A stretch of 64,000 nt of DNA. Origin: Maylandia zebra (taxonomy: Eukaryota; Chordata; Actinopteri; Cichliformes; Cichlidae). The notes beneath the pieces were generated by a model, which saw nothing but the letters and a program-made list of their open reading frames with translations, was not told the DNA's origin and made no database searches. Positions within the stretch are counted from its first letter, which is position 1; every line of letters begins with the position of its first letter. Made by a program: the position numbers and the translations under genes. Positions 20,011-32,000 of this stretch are shown here, piece after piece. Location: positions 372,826 through 436,825 of the forward strand of contig NC_135170.1 in NCBI RefSeq assembly GCF_041146795.1. Direction: 5' to 3'.

Positions 20011-23000
20011 CTGTGGAAAGTGAAAGAATGCATTAACCTACATGGTGATATATGACCACAGCTACACAGTCTATCAGCCAGACCCTATTTGTTATTCAGG
20101 TTTATCTAAGCAGCTATGTTGTTGTCACAGGGTAGATCCAGGACATGTTGGAGATATTCCGGTGTGTGGGGATCAGGGATTCTGGGCATTTCTGCTTAGA
20201 CTGCTGCCCCTGAAATGGAGGGATGGATCAATTTGTGCCACCTATAGTATCTTCGTCATACACCAACTGCTTACTTGATACATATGTAATTCTTTGACAT
20301 GTTGCATGAGAAAAATAAGGAAAAAAGCATCCAGTAACCGATCCTTTAAGCTCCATTTGTACTTGGTATCTGGACATTCGTGTTTCAGATGGACATCGTA
20401 TTTGACTATGAGCAAGCGCTGGTGACAGTAGGAACAGGAACATTTCCATTCCAACAACAAACATCCGCAGAAATGGGCTCAAGGAGGGGTAGCCATCTAC
20501 TGCCACCAGTTCTCTATCACAGACTATCTCACCACTCCGTTTCCCATATGTACGGGGAATGATCCCCCTTTGTCAGGGCGTGTCGATATGACCTTAAGAC
20601 TCTCCACAGCTATGGTAAATGGCCTGTATTTGTATAGCACTTTTACTAGTCCCCCCTAGGGATCCCAAAGCGCTTTACACACCCAGTCATCCACCCATTC
20701 ACACACTGGCGGAGGCAGCTACAGTTGTAGCCACAGCTGCCCTGGGGCAGACTGACAGAAGCGAGGCTGCCACATTGCACCATCGGCCCTTCTGGCCATC
20801 ACCAGTAGGCGGTAGGTGAAGTGTCTTGGGGACACAATGACCGAGACTAGAAGAGAGATCTGTGTGTGGCATGAAGAACGAGGAGGGCAGCTGGACCGCT
20901 GCCACAACAACAGTCTGGAAATAAAGACAATTTACAGTGCTGTGCGTGGGTTCTTTATTCTGTCACAACAGCTTTGAAGTTATTTTATTCCTCCCAGATT
21001 GTGTTATCTTTGGTAGTTTTCTAGGACATTTCCTGTCAGGATCCTGGAGCTCCTGACCCAGTGTTGTGAGTTTCTTGTGTCTCAGGGTTTTTGTGTTATG
21101 TTGCATGTTCTAAGTTGTCTTTGTTGCCTCAGTTTGTTCTATAGTCTAGTATCTTAGTTTGGGTTTCTTGTATTCTGGTTAGTTTTCTGAGTGTTTAGTA
21201 GCCGCCCTCTGTGCCTCTTTTATGTTGGTCTCTGTGTTTCTTAGTTGCTCTGTCTCCCCTAGTCAGTCTGCGTCTGTGTTACATTTCCTGTTTTACTTTG
21301 AAGGTCTGTGTCCTACGTGAATGTATTGAGTTTCGCTTCCCTTTCGTCTGGTTATGTCTGATTTCTCCCAGCTGTGCTCCCCTCCTGTGTCTCATTCCCC
21401 TCGTTATTTCCCAGTGTATTTAAGTCCTGTGTTTCTCTGAGTCAGTGTCGCGTCGTCCCTCATTGCTGTGTTACTCGCTCCCTGTGTTTTCTTGAACTTA
21501 AAGTTCCCAGTGTGGCTTTGTTTTGTATGCATCTTCCTTGCCAGCCAATAAAGCTGTGATTTTGAGTTCATCCCTCGAGTCTGAGAGCCTGCATTTTGGG
21601 TCCAACTCCTGCCTGCCACACAGCGCTTGTTGACATTTCCACTACATAAATGGGAGGAAATTATTTGGTTTTGTTGAAAGGGAGGATGTTGGAAAGGCCT
21701 GACTTGCCCAAACATATAGTGTGGGTGTGCTGGAAATGTCTCAGTCTGCAAGATCTTTGGCAGAAGTTCAACAGAGGGGTAGTGGGGAGGAGGTTGGGGG
21801 CATTGGCTGGACCATTCTGCACTAGAGCCCTGTGCAGGACGATTTTTTCAATCTGGCTGCCAGTGGCGGCTCATTTAAACCTATTATTATTAACTCGTGC
21901 TTTTTCCATCCAGATCACAAATGCATGCAGCAGTCTGTACTTTGAAAGCTTTCATCCTGCCAGTGTAAAACACACAGGTAGATGTCACTGAACAGCAGCG
22001 ATGTGAAACTATGAAATACAAGAACTTTGCCACACTTCTCACAAGTCCAGCTCTTTACCTTCTTGGTTCTTAACGATGTTAAAACTTTTCCACTGGTTCA
22101 CTCCAGCCTTAATTTTGTTACTAACATCAGTTGTACCCTCCATCCTGCTAGCATTCTTGGGACCCCCTGTCAATTTTTAGCCACCTGCCTCAGCATCAGC
22201 AACCAACCTGCTCCTGCAAGATTTGTAGCCCTTTTTCATTAGTACCTACTCAGGTCGGCTTGATGTTTTTAGGGTTTTCCACTAGGTCACAGCACATGTT
22301 ACCAGGTACTTTTTTAGTACCTACTCTGCTGGGTTCCAAGCAATCCAAGGCAATCCGAAAATGTGACATCAAAAGACTGCATGGTTCCCAAGTCTGACAA
22401 AAAGCTGAGTCCAGTCCAAGTCCACATGAAGGAAACGGCTTGCCTTTCCGAGTGTTAGGTAGCTTAATCATTTCTAAAAGAAAATAAAGTGTTTGTGTTA
22501 TTTTAGCCAACATGTAATTGGTGCAGATGGGTTGTATGTGCGCTAAGTCACTGCTGACCTGCTCCCAGGCAGACACATGAAACCTCTGACAGGCTTAGTT
22601 GACCCACTCCCATCTCCCCATGCCCACATTCTTCCACTTCTAGCCAAACATTACTGGTATGTCTCCTGCCTGCCCAGTTCCACAAGCTGCGCAGATGTAA
22701 ACAACCCTCAGAGAAGTGGGATCAATGAGTTGGGAGAAGTCATGGGGTTGTTGCCATGTCTCAGTTAAGCTGGGAAAGTCTAACTTACGGTTGGTGAGGA
22801 GATGCTGGATTAGATGGTTGTTGCTCATAAGTGTCTGAATGTTTAATAGATTAACAAAGACAGTGGTGTTATCACATGTGGCAGACCGATTGGATAACAC
22901 ACTGAGGTCATTACCCTGACTGGTATTGCATTTTGCAAAACAATGTGGGACTCTGTAGTTTTCTCTGGTCCCCTCCCCAATCAGACCAGGAGTGACATGT

Positions 23001-26000
23001 TTAGCCGCATGTTCTCCTTAAATTGCTGGCTGTCTGAGTGGTGTCCCAGAAACGATGTGGGCTTCATAGATAATTGGCAAACCTTCTGGAGGAAACCTGG
23101 TCTTGTTAGGAGAGACGGCATCCATCCCACTTTGGATGGAGCAGCTCTCATTTCTAGAAATATGGACAAATTTATTAAACCCCCCAAAATATGACTATCC
23201 AGAGTTGGGACCAGGAAGCAGAGTTGCAGTCTTACACGCCTCTCTGCAGCTTCTCTCCTCCTGCTACCCCCCCAAAAACCCATCTCCATAGAGACTGTGT
23301 CAGCTCCCAAACAGACAAAAAACAAACTAAAAACCAGCAACAAACAACTTAAACATAAACAATTTGCAAAGCCAGAACATCTTACTATTCATCACTGATT
23401 GAAGAAAATAAGACCAACCCCAGGTTTCTCTTCAGCTCTGTAGCCAGGCTGACAAACGGTCAGAGCTCTGTTGAGCCAACCATCCCTTTAACGTTAACTA
23501 GTAATGACTTCATGAACTTCTTCACAAATAACATTTTTATCATTAGAGAAAAAATTACCAGTAATCATCCCACAGATGTAATATTATCTACAGCTACTCT
23601 TAGTACCATTGATGTTAAGTTAGACTCTTTTTCTCTAATTGATCTTTCTGAGTTAACTTCAATAATTACTTCCTCCAAACCATCAACGTGTCTTTTAGAC
23701 CCCATTCCTACAAAACTGCTCAAAGAAGTCCTGCCATTAATTAATTCTTCAATCTTAAATATGATCAACCTATCTCTAATAATCAGCTATGTACCACAGG
23801 CCTTCAAGCTAGCTGTAATTAAACCTTTACTCAAAAAGCATCTCTAGACCCAGCAGTCTTAGCTAATTATAGGCCAATCTCCAACCTTCCTTTCATATCA
23901 AACATCCTTGAAAGAGTAGTTGTCAAACAGCTAACAGATCATCTGCAGAGGAATGGCTTATTTGAAGAGTTTCAGTCAGGTTTCAGAGCTCATCATAGGG
24001 CTGCTCGATTATGGCAAAAATGATAATCACGATTATTTTCACTGAAATTGAGATCTCGATTATTTGACGATAGAGCAGGGCGATATGGCCAAAAATATTT
24101 ATCACGATATATATTTGAAAATTTGCGATAACGATATAACTGACGATATAATTGATGCGAGACAAAATACAACTCCACAACATTACTAGCGCAAAAAGAC
24201 AACCTTCCATTTATTTTCACGTAAACAAGAAGCTGGTTTTTATGTACACTAAAGCTTTATAAAAAATTTATCAGTGCAAATGCAAATTCCTTGCTGAAAG
24301 TTTAACCCAAAGGCATTTCCAGTAGAAATTGGCTGACATATCCTGAGCATAACCATGTATAATATCCACTGAAGTTAAAAAGAGGTGCTTTGCAACATTA
24401 AACTGCAGTGTGCAGTACGCATTTTTCGGACCATAAGGTGCACAGGATTATAAGGCACATTAAGCGAAACAAAGCAGTCAGATAAATCAAACTTTATTAA
24501 ACTCATTCTTCTTGCTTCCTCCACTTCTGTACCATTGATTCATTAATGTTGAATTCTCTGGCAGTTGATCTATTCCCATGTTGTTGCAGTATATTAATGA
24601 CTAACCTCGTATTGTGGATGGATTATCTCAGTTGTTCTCCTGACTGAAGTTTGGTCCGTTTACAGCATCCTGCCATGCGATTGCATTTGTCTCTAACCAT
24701 GAAGAACCTTCACGTTAACTTTTATAAGTGGAAAAATGTTAGTGTTCGTCCTCCAGCTTCACTGTTATGTTATGCTAACATAGCTGTGTCGCTAGCGATC
24801 ACGTAGCACATCATTATATACCAGCTAGCCCAACTTCAGTAACCCTACAAACGTCACCACTGTTTAGTTTCCTGTCTTCATTTATGTTGGAAGTGATAGC
24901 AGAGCTGTACGTTTGAATTTTTTCAGAAATCTCTCAGTCAGAACATGCGCTATATCATGCTTAGGTAACTAGCGAAACTAGCGAGCTACTTCCGCTAGCT
25001 TCCTGCTAACTTCTAACTCCGTTAAATGTAATAACTTTTGTTTTCATGGATGCCTGGAAGTTAAACTTTATAGTTACACCTGGTAAAGCAGCAATGCTGA
25101 TCGTTTTATTAAAGATGAAATCATTTAGACAGTTTTCAACTCTCAGTGATGCTGCAGTGTTGTTTGACCTGAAGTCAAATATACAGAGTTTGGGACCCAG
25201 ATTACTCCCAGATTTAAGAGCATCTTAGTCCGACAAATACGACAATAACAACGGCCGCTTGCATGTTCTGCAAAAAAATGTGCTTTGTTGAGTATCTGAC
25301 GGACAAACACCAAACCAGTTCCACATCATGGAAGTTGCACCATTTTTACAAACCAATTCTGGTTCCTCAACAATCGGCCATGTGCGTATGAAAACAAAGG
25401 CACTGCGCATGCGCGTTTTACTCCCATTCTATCGCGATATTTCATTTTCCTATCGTTGCCTAACATTATACCGGTATTACCGTGAACGGTATAATATGGC
25501 CCAGCCCTATTTGACGATATTTATTTAACCCTTTAAGACCTACCATAGAACCAAGTCCGCCAGAGCTTATATTATTTTTTTACATGTTGTAGTGCCATTT
25601 GTGGGAGCATTTCAAGTTGCTATACAACTGTTATAGCCCATATTTTAATAATATGTATGCATTAAGTCCATAGTAATTACATTAATTGCAAAAAAGTGCA
25701 ATAAACTACAAAAAAAATTGAAAATCGTTTTTGTTTTTTGTTTTTTTACATATATTTCTACTTGGAGAAATTTATGAGGCTTATCCCTCAAAACTTTAAA
25801 TACAAAAAAGTTGCAAAAAGTAGTTTACAACAACAGGAAATTTATTTTGAGTGTCTTCATAGTTTTATTTTGGAGATACAGCAATTTTTATACACTGCAG
25901 GAAAAACAAAAAAACAATCCTATGATGCAAATTTGCAAAGAAAACAGCATCAAAATAAACTATTTCCAGCAGTGCAATTCGAGTTCTAAGCATCCCAGCA

Positions 26001-29000
26001 ACTATTCAGAAAAGTATAGAGTCAAACATGACTTATAAAAACACCAGTATAGGCTTTTAAGGCCTACAAGTAAAAAACTACATTTTCCGCGAAAATGACG
26101 TCACTTCCGGTTTCGGGCAGGAAATGCGATAGTTCGCGTTGACGTCTTTTTCAATGTGGGAAGTGTTAAGAACAGCTGATGGATCGGCAAAGCGTGTTTC
26201 TGGAGTATTATGTTTTTGTTCCTGCAAGTGCTTTTTATGCGATTTTTGCAAAGCTTCATGTGGAAGGAAACTGTGACCGAGGACAAGCTGATGGCATAAG
26301 ATGTAAGTACAACTCCTCCGGTTTCATATGCAAAACAAATATTGCGCTAGCTTACGCGGTTCCGGTTCTACAGGGATTTAAAAATAGTTACACAAAACGG
26401 AGCGTGCTGCTCTGACCGTCTTTAAAGGGTTAACAATAACAATGTATTGAATAATGACTTTAAAAAATAATATAAAATAGTGCAAATACTGATAACAGTG
26501 CAAATGTTTGCAATATAAGAAATAAATGAGAAATGTAAACATCTATGTTTAGTGAACTTTGCAGTGTTGCTCTGTGGTGCAGCTACGACACCGTAGCAAA
26601 GTTTACACACTGTGTCTACTTGATCCACGTCTGACTGAACCCATAATGTTTCCACACCACTGAAGTTTTTTTACCTCTTTTCAACCAACGGCAGTCACTC
26701 TCCTCTCCAAATAACTTCTGCTTAGCTTTCCGAGCTTCCCTCGGGTCCTCTTAATTGTTGTGACGTGTGTTGGAAATGGAGAGCGGAACGCTTGATTTAC
26801 CACACGGAGCAGCGCGAGAGTAAAGCATGAGGGAGGGGCTAATAATCAGCTCAGTCATTTTTAATGATCGTTGAAAGCCCAGATCGTAATCGTGATTAAA
26901 ATTCGATTAATTGAGCAGCCCTAGCTCATCACAGCACAGAAACAGCTTTAGTGAAGGTTACAAATGATCTTCTTATGGCCTCTGACAGTGGACTCATCTC
27001 TGTGCTTGTCCTGCTAGACCTCAGTGCAGCGTTCGATACTGTCGACCATAATATCCTATTAGAGCAATTAGAACATGCTGTAGGTATTACAGGTACTGTG
27101 CTGCAGTGGTTTGTATCATATCTATCTAATAGACTCCAGTTTGTGCATGTAAATGGAGAGTCCTCTTCACACACTGAGATTAATTATGGAGTTCCACAGG
27201 GTTCAGTGCTAGGACCAATTCTGTTTACATTATACATGCTTCCCTTAGGCAGCATCATTAGAAGACATAGCATACATTTACACTGCTATGCAGATGACAC
27301 CCAGCTCTATCTGTCCATGAAGCCAGATAACACACACCAATGAGTTAAACTGCAGGAATGTCTTAAAGACATAAAGACCTGGATGGCCGTTAACTTTCTG
27401 CTTCTTAATTCAGATAAAACTGAGGTTATTGTACTCGGCCCTGAAAATCTTAGAAATATGGTATCTAAGCAGATTCTTACTCTGGATGGCATTACCTTGG
27501 CCTCCAGTAACACTGTGAGGAACCTTGGAGTCATTTTTGACCAGGACATGTCCTTCAACGCACATATTAAACAAATATGTAAGACTGCTTTCTTCCATTT
27601 GTGCAACATCTCTAAAGTTAGAAATATCCTGTCTCAGAGTGACGCTGAAAAACTAGTTCATGCATTTATTACTTCCAGGCTGGACGACTGTAATTCATTA
27701 TTATCAGGAAGTCCTAAAAACTCGCTGAAAAGCCTTCAGCTGATCCAAAATGCTGCAGCAAGAGTCCTGACAGGGACTAGAAAGAGAGAGCAGATTTCTC
27801 CTGTTCTGGCTTCCTGTTAAATCCAGAATTCAAAATCCTGCTCCTCACATACAAGGTCTTAAATAATCAGGCCCATCTTATCTTAATGACCTTGTAGTAC
27901 CATATCACCCTATTAGAGCACTTCGCTCTCGCTCTGCAGGCCTACTTGGATTCCCATGATGCACTGGGTGTTTCTTCTTCACTCACTATGTATTAATAGA
28001 CCTCTCTGCATTGAATCATATCTGTTATTAACCTCTGTCTCTCTTCCATAGCATGTCTTTATCCTGTCTTCCTTCTCTCACCCCAACCAATCACAGCAGA
28101 TGGCCCCGCCCCTCCCTGAGCCTGGTTCTGCCGGAGGTTTCTTCCTGTTAAAAGGGAGTTTTTCCTTCCCACTGTCGCCAAAGTGCTGCTCATAGGGGGT
28201 CATATGATTGTTGGGTTTTTTGCTGTATTATTGTCTTCATGTTATTGTGATTTGTCGCTGTTTAAATAAAAGTCCACTGAATTAAATTCAATCTCATATG
28301 CATCTAATTTTAAACATTTGAGATGTATTTTATGTTCTGTGAATAAAATCTAAGAGTTTATTAGATGCGCAAATTATCTCTTTTATTTACACTGGTGGTG
28401 TATTGTGTAAACACAGAAAAACTGCCCACTGTCCTTGACAATGGTCAGCTGACTAGTTGCCACACTCAGGATAACAGCAGTGTGTATCCAAACATATGAT
28501 TATATGTATGGGTGCACACCACATACAAACATGCTGACTGCAGACTAACGAGTAGCTGGTGTGCTGCTGTCGTCTCCGGGCGCTCCTTATCTTCTCAAAG
28601 CGAGCCTCCATTTCCTCCAGCACCTTCGGGGTGTAGCGGACCACCAACTTGACTGATCCCTGTGCAGCCTTCAGCAGCTCAACAGCCTTTTCATGGTGCT
28701 CACCTTCAACACTCTGCATGAAGACCAACACAAAGCAAAAGTCTGACATGCTACAAGAAGCCGTTTCTTCCGACTACGTTTACTCTTTACCCATAAAGTG
28801 AACGTCTGATGACCTCCCCTCTACCCTTAAGTGGTTTGACAGCGACTGGAATAGGTTGTGGGTTTTTCCGAGGGTTGCCCTGGTAAGCTGTACACACAGA
28901 GATCACCCTCATTAACTTCTGATGCACACCCACTCATTTTGTTCTGGAAGGGGACAGAAGCTGCTCCGTTCAGAAGAGAGAAACAAGAATGACTTCTTAT

Positions 29001-32000
29001 CAACACTTTCCAGGAGTGAAAGGACAGTGCTAACCTGTTTCAGCTATGACGATGCACTGACATGCACTTCTACAGTATTCCTTCATTTTAGAGAGATGGA
29101 TACACTCTCATGTTTTCACATCTCTTGTCACGTATGGCTAGAGTACCTCTCCAACCTCCCAGTGATGTGGGCAGGCAGCCAGTTCTACCTCTCAGGGTGC
29201 CAGTAACCTGTTCTTATGGTTACATCTGAGTCATATTAAAGTGACTGATGGAGGATCTTTAACACCTTCACTATCAATGTTGGATAAGGTGAGTGAACGA
29301 GATAGAGATTATAGGTTAAGAGCAGTCTTTTAAGTTGCTCCACTGCATTTAGGAATAATTTAAAGCTGTTGCACAGATCCTCTACATCAGGGGTGCTCAA
29401 TACGTCGATCGCGATCGACCAGTCGATCGCAAAGGTAATATTGGTAGATCGCATGGCATTAAAAAAAATAGATGCCAGCCTATCATCCATCCCGTCACTT
29501 GATTGATACAGGGAAGCCAGTCAGATGACAGCAGATTTTTTCTGACGCTTAGGTCGCTGCGCATGCGCAAACAGCGGCGCGAAGCGTAGTAAAACTGACA
29601 AGCTAGTCAGCGAGTTAACTCCAATTTTTAGCTCTCGGTTTTTTCTCTTAAACCTGGCCGTCAGCAGCTACTGTCCGGACTATGCATCCCTGGCTGATTC
29701 AATTCAGTGCAAGTCATCAGAGTAAACTCAGGTAATGACAAAAAATTTACATAGTTAATTGTGTTGTGAAATATTGGATATTGCGGTTATGCATGTATAT
29801 ACATTGTAGATATAAAGAATCCTCAATATATTTATAAATAAGTATATGTTTTGGATTTTTGTAGTGGGTAGATCATTTTGACTTGGTCATTTTATAAGTA
29901 GCTCACATGCGGAAAAAGTGTGAGCACCCCTGCTCTACATCTTTCTCAGCATGTCAGCATAACAAACACTGCACCATCCACACCTTTAGGAACTCAGGGT
30001 GAACCTCATCCACCCCAGAGGCCCAGCCACCACGGAGGTGTTTAACCACCTCAGTGATGGACGAGTCGTCTCTCCTGTCCCCAGCCTTTGCTTCTACAGG
30101 AGACGCATCAGTGGGCTTAAGGAGGTCCTCAGAGTATTGAGTCTGTCGTCCCATTGTCCCAGTGGGAACAACAGTGAGATCTGGAGGGACCTGACAGGAG
30201 GAATGGCCCCCGAACCCCACCCAACACACTTTGCACCTGACCCCTGCAACACCTTATCCAGGCCAACAGGTAGGCTAAACGAATCAATTAGTATCAAACA
30301 GTATCAATTATTTATATCAATTATAATATACTGATGCTGTATATTTATGTAGATGTTCTACTGAACATACATAAAGTACAAAATGAACTAGAAATGATAA
30401 TAAATGTGACTGTTGATGCGCCTGACCTAAAAACAAAGTGTAAATGTGCCGTATATGAAGAAATGTTCTTGTGTTATTTTTGGATTTACAAATTCTACAG
30501 ACAATGGTTTTAAATGGGGTCTTGAAACTGGATAAATACTTGTAGTTAACACTTTTAAAATAATTCCAGGATTCAGTGACTGCTTCTGGTCTTCACGCTG
30601 TGTGCACCTCTCCTCAGCAGGTTGTAAGTGGGCTTCTGTGATCCTCTTACCACACCATTGACAGAAAGTAGCTGGTCTCCTCTCTTCAGCCCACCTTGGC
30701 GGTCAGCCACTCCTCCAGGGATGACTCTTGAGATATAGATGGGAGAGTTTTGCTCTTTTCCACCCATGATGTTAAAGCCCAGTCCCTCTTCTGTCTTGGG
30801 CAGTTCTACCACCCTTGGGTGGGCGTGCCCCTCACTGGCTGCAAAGGCTGCCACTGTGGCCTAATCAGAGAGGAAACCACATGATGAGCAAAACAACAAG
30901 TTCTATTTCACATCACATCTCCAGTTACCTCTATTTGTTACACAAAACAGAGGATCTGACAGTACACAGGTGGGAGGACAAACATATGCTGCATTCAAAG
31001 GATGCAATACAAAACAAGCTATTTTCCCACAGTGGTAGTGTTAAATGTGGGCCTGTTTATAGACAATCTGAGTAACTCATAAAGTCCACAGCATGTCTTT
31101 ATCCTGTCTTCCTTCTCTCACCCCAACCAATCACAGCAGATGGCCCCGCCCCTCCCTGAGCCTGGTTCTGCTGGAGGTTTCTTCCTGTTAAAAGGGAGTT
31201 TTTCCTTCCCACTGTCACCAAAGTGCTTGCTCATAGGGGGTCATATGATTGTTGGGTTTTTCTCTGTATCTATAGGGTCGACCTTACAGTATAAAGCACC
31301 TTGAGGCAACTATTTTTGTGATTTGGCTCTATAGACATAAAACCGAATAGAACTGAATTATATACATAATTTTAATAAAAATGCATAAATAGTAGGGCTG
31401 CACGATTAATCGTTAGAAAATCGCGATCTCAATTCATACTTATGTGCGATCTCATTTCCAAATGACAACGATTTACAAAAAAAAAAGAAGACGACGACGA
31501 TTGTACCGCATTTTGATCCGGGACGTAATCTGCACGGAAACAAGCGCTCACTCTTCCTGCTCAACAAATGACAAGGACGGAGCCTTATACCACGTGATAC
31601 AGAAGCTGGCTGCTAAAATTGACTGTGTGCACGTTAGCATGTGCTACTTCCGGTGCAGAAACTCCTGTGGGGAGCTTTGTTTCCGGTGTCCTATTCACGC
31701 CTTGTTTACGGTCCAAAACAAGTTAAGCAAATGAATGAATCAAGCAGCGATTTACATTTCTATAGATGTCTCGGGCATTTACCCAATATATCTGTAAATG
31801 ATGTTTGTGTAAAGTTGGTCAGAAGGTTCCTTTGTGAGTGCGCATGCGCCATTAGCGTGCTGCCTGCTGTAACCCCTAATTTCCCTCGGGATGAATAAAG
31901 TATTCTGATTCTGATTCTGATTCTGATGTTCATCGACTTGTCGATATTTTTCCCCCGCGCCTCAGAGCAAAAGAGAAAATGGATTCAAATGTTATATTTC

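Larger units (their letters stand above)
23996..26923. mobile_element. hAT element inserted in the L2 LINE (outer)
   Basis: Terminal inverted repeats TAGGGCTGCTCGATTA (left) and TTAATTGAGCAGCCCTA (right). The 8-bp target duplication GCTCATCA lies at 23988-23995 and 26924-26931 and splits the LINE reverse transcriptase between GFRAHH and the rest. No transposase was found, so it is non-autonomous. Its length is swollen by two later insertions. Confidence 0.93.
22943..28285 (+). mobile_element. L2-clade LINE, interrupted by a hAT element
   Basis: It starts with an esterase-like ORF1 end ([31 protein letters not shown], 22943-23194). Reverse transcriptase sequence follows from about 23400: [10 protein letters not shown] then FQSGFRAHH, up to 23987. 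It resumes after the hAT insertion with [29 protein letters not shown] and YADD. The 3' end CCTGAGCCTGGTTCTGCCGG...ATTGAATT-like tail is at about 28285. Stops and frameshifts occur, and most of the endonuclease is missing. It is dead. Confidence 0.85.
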
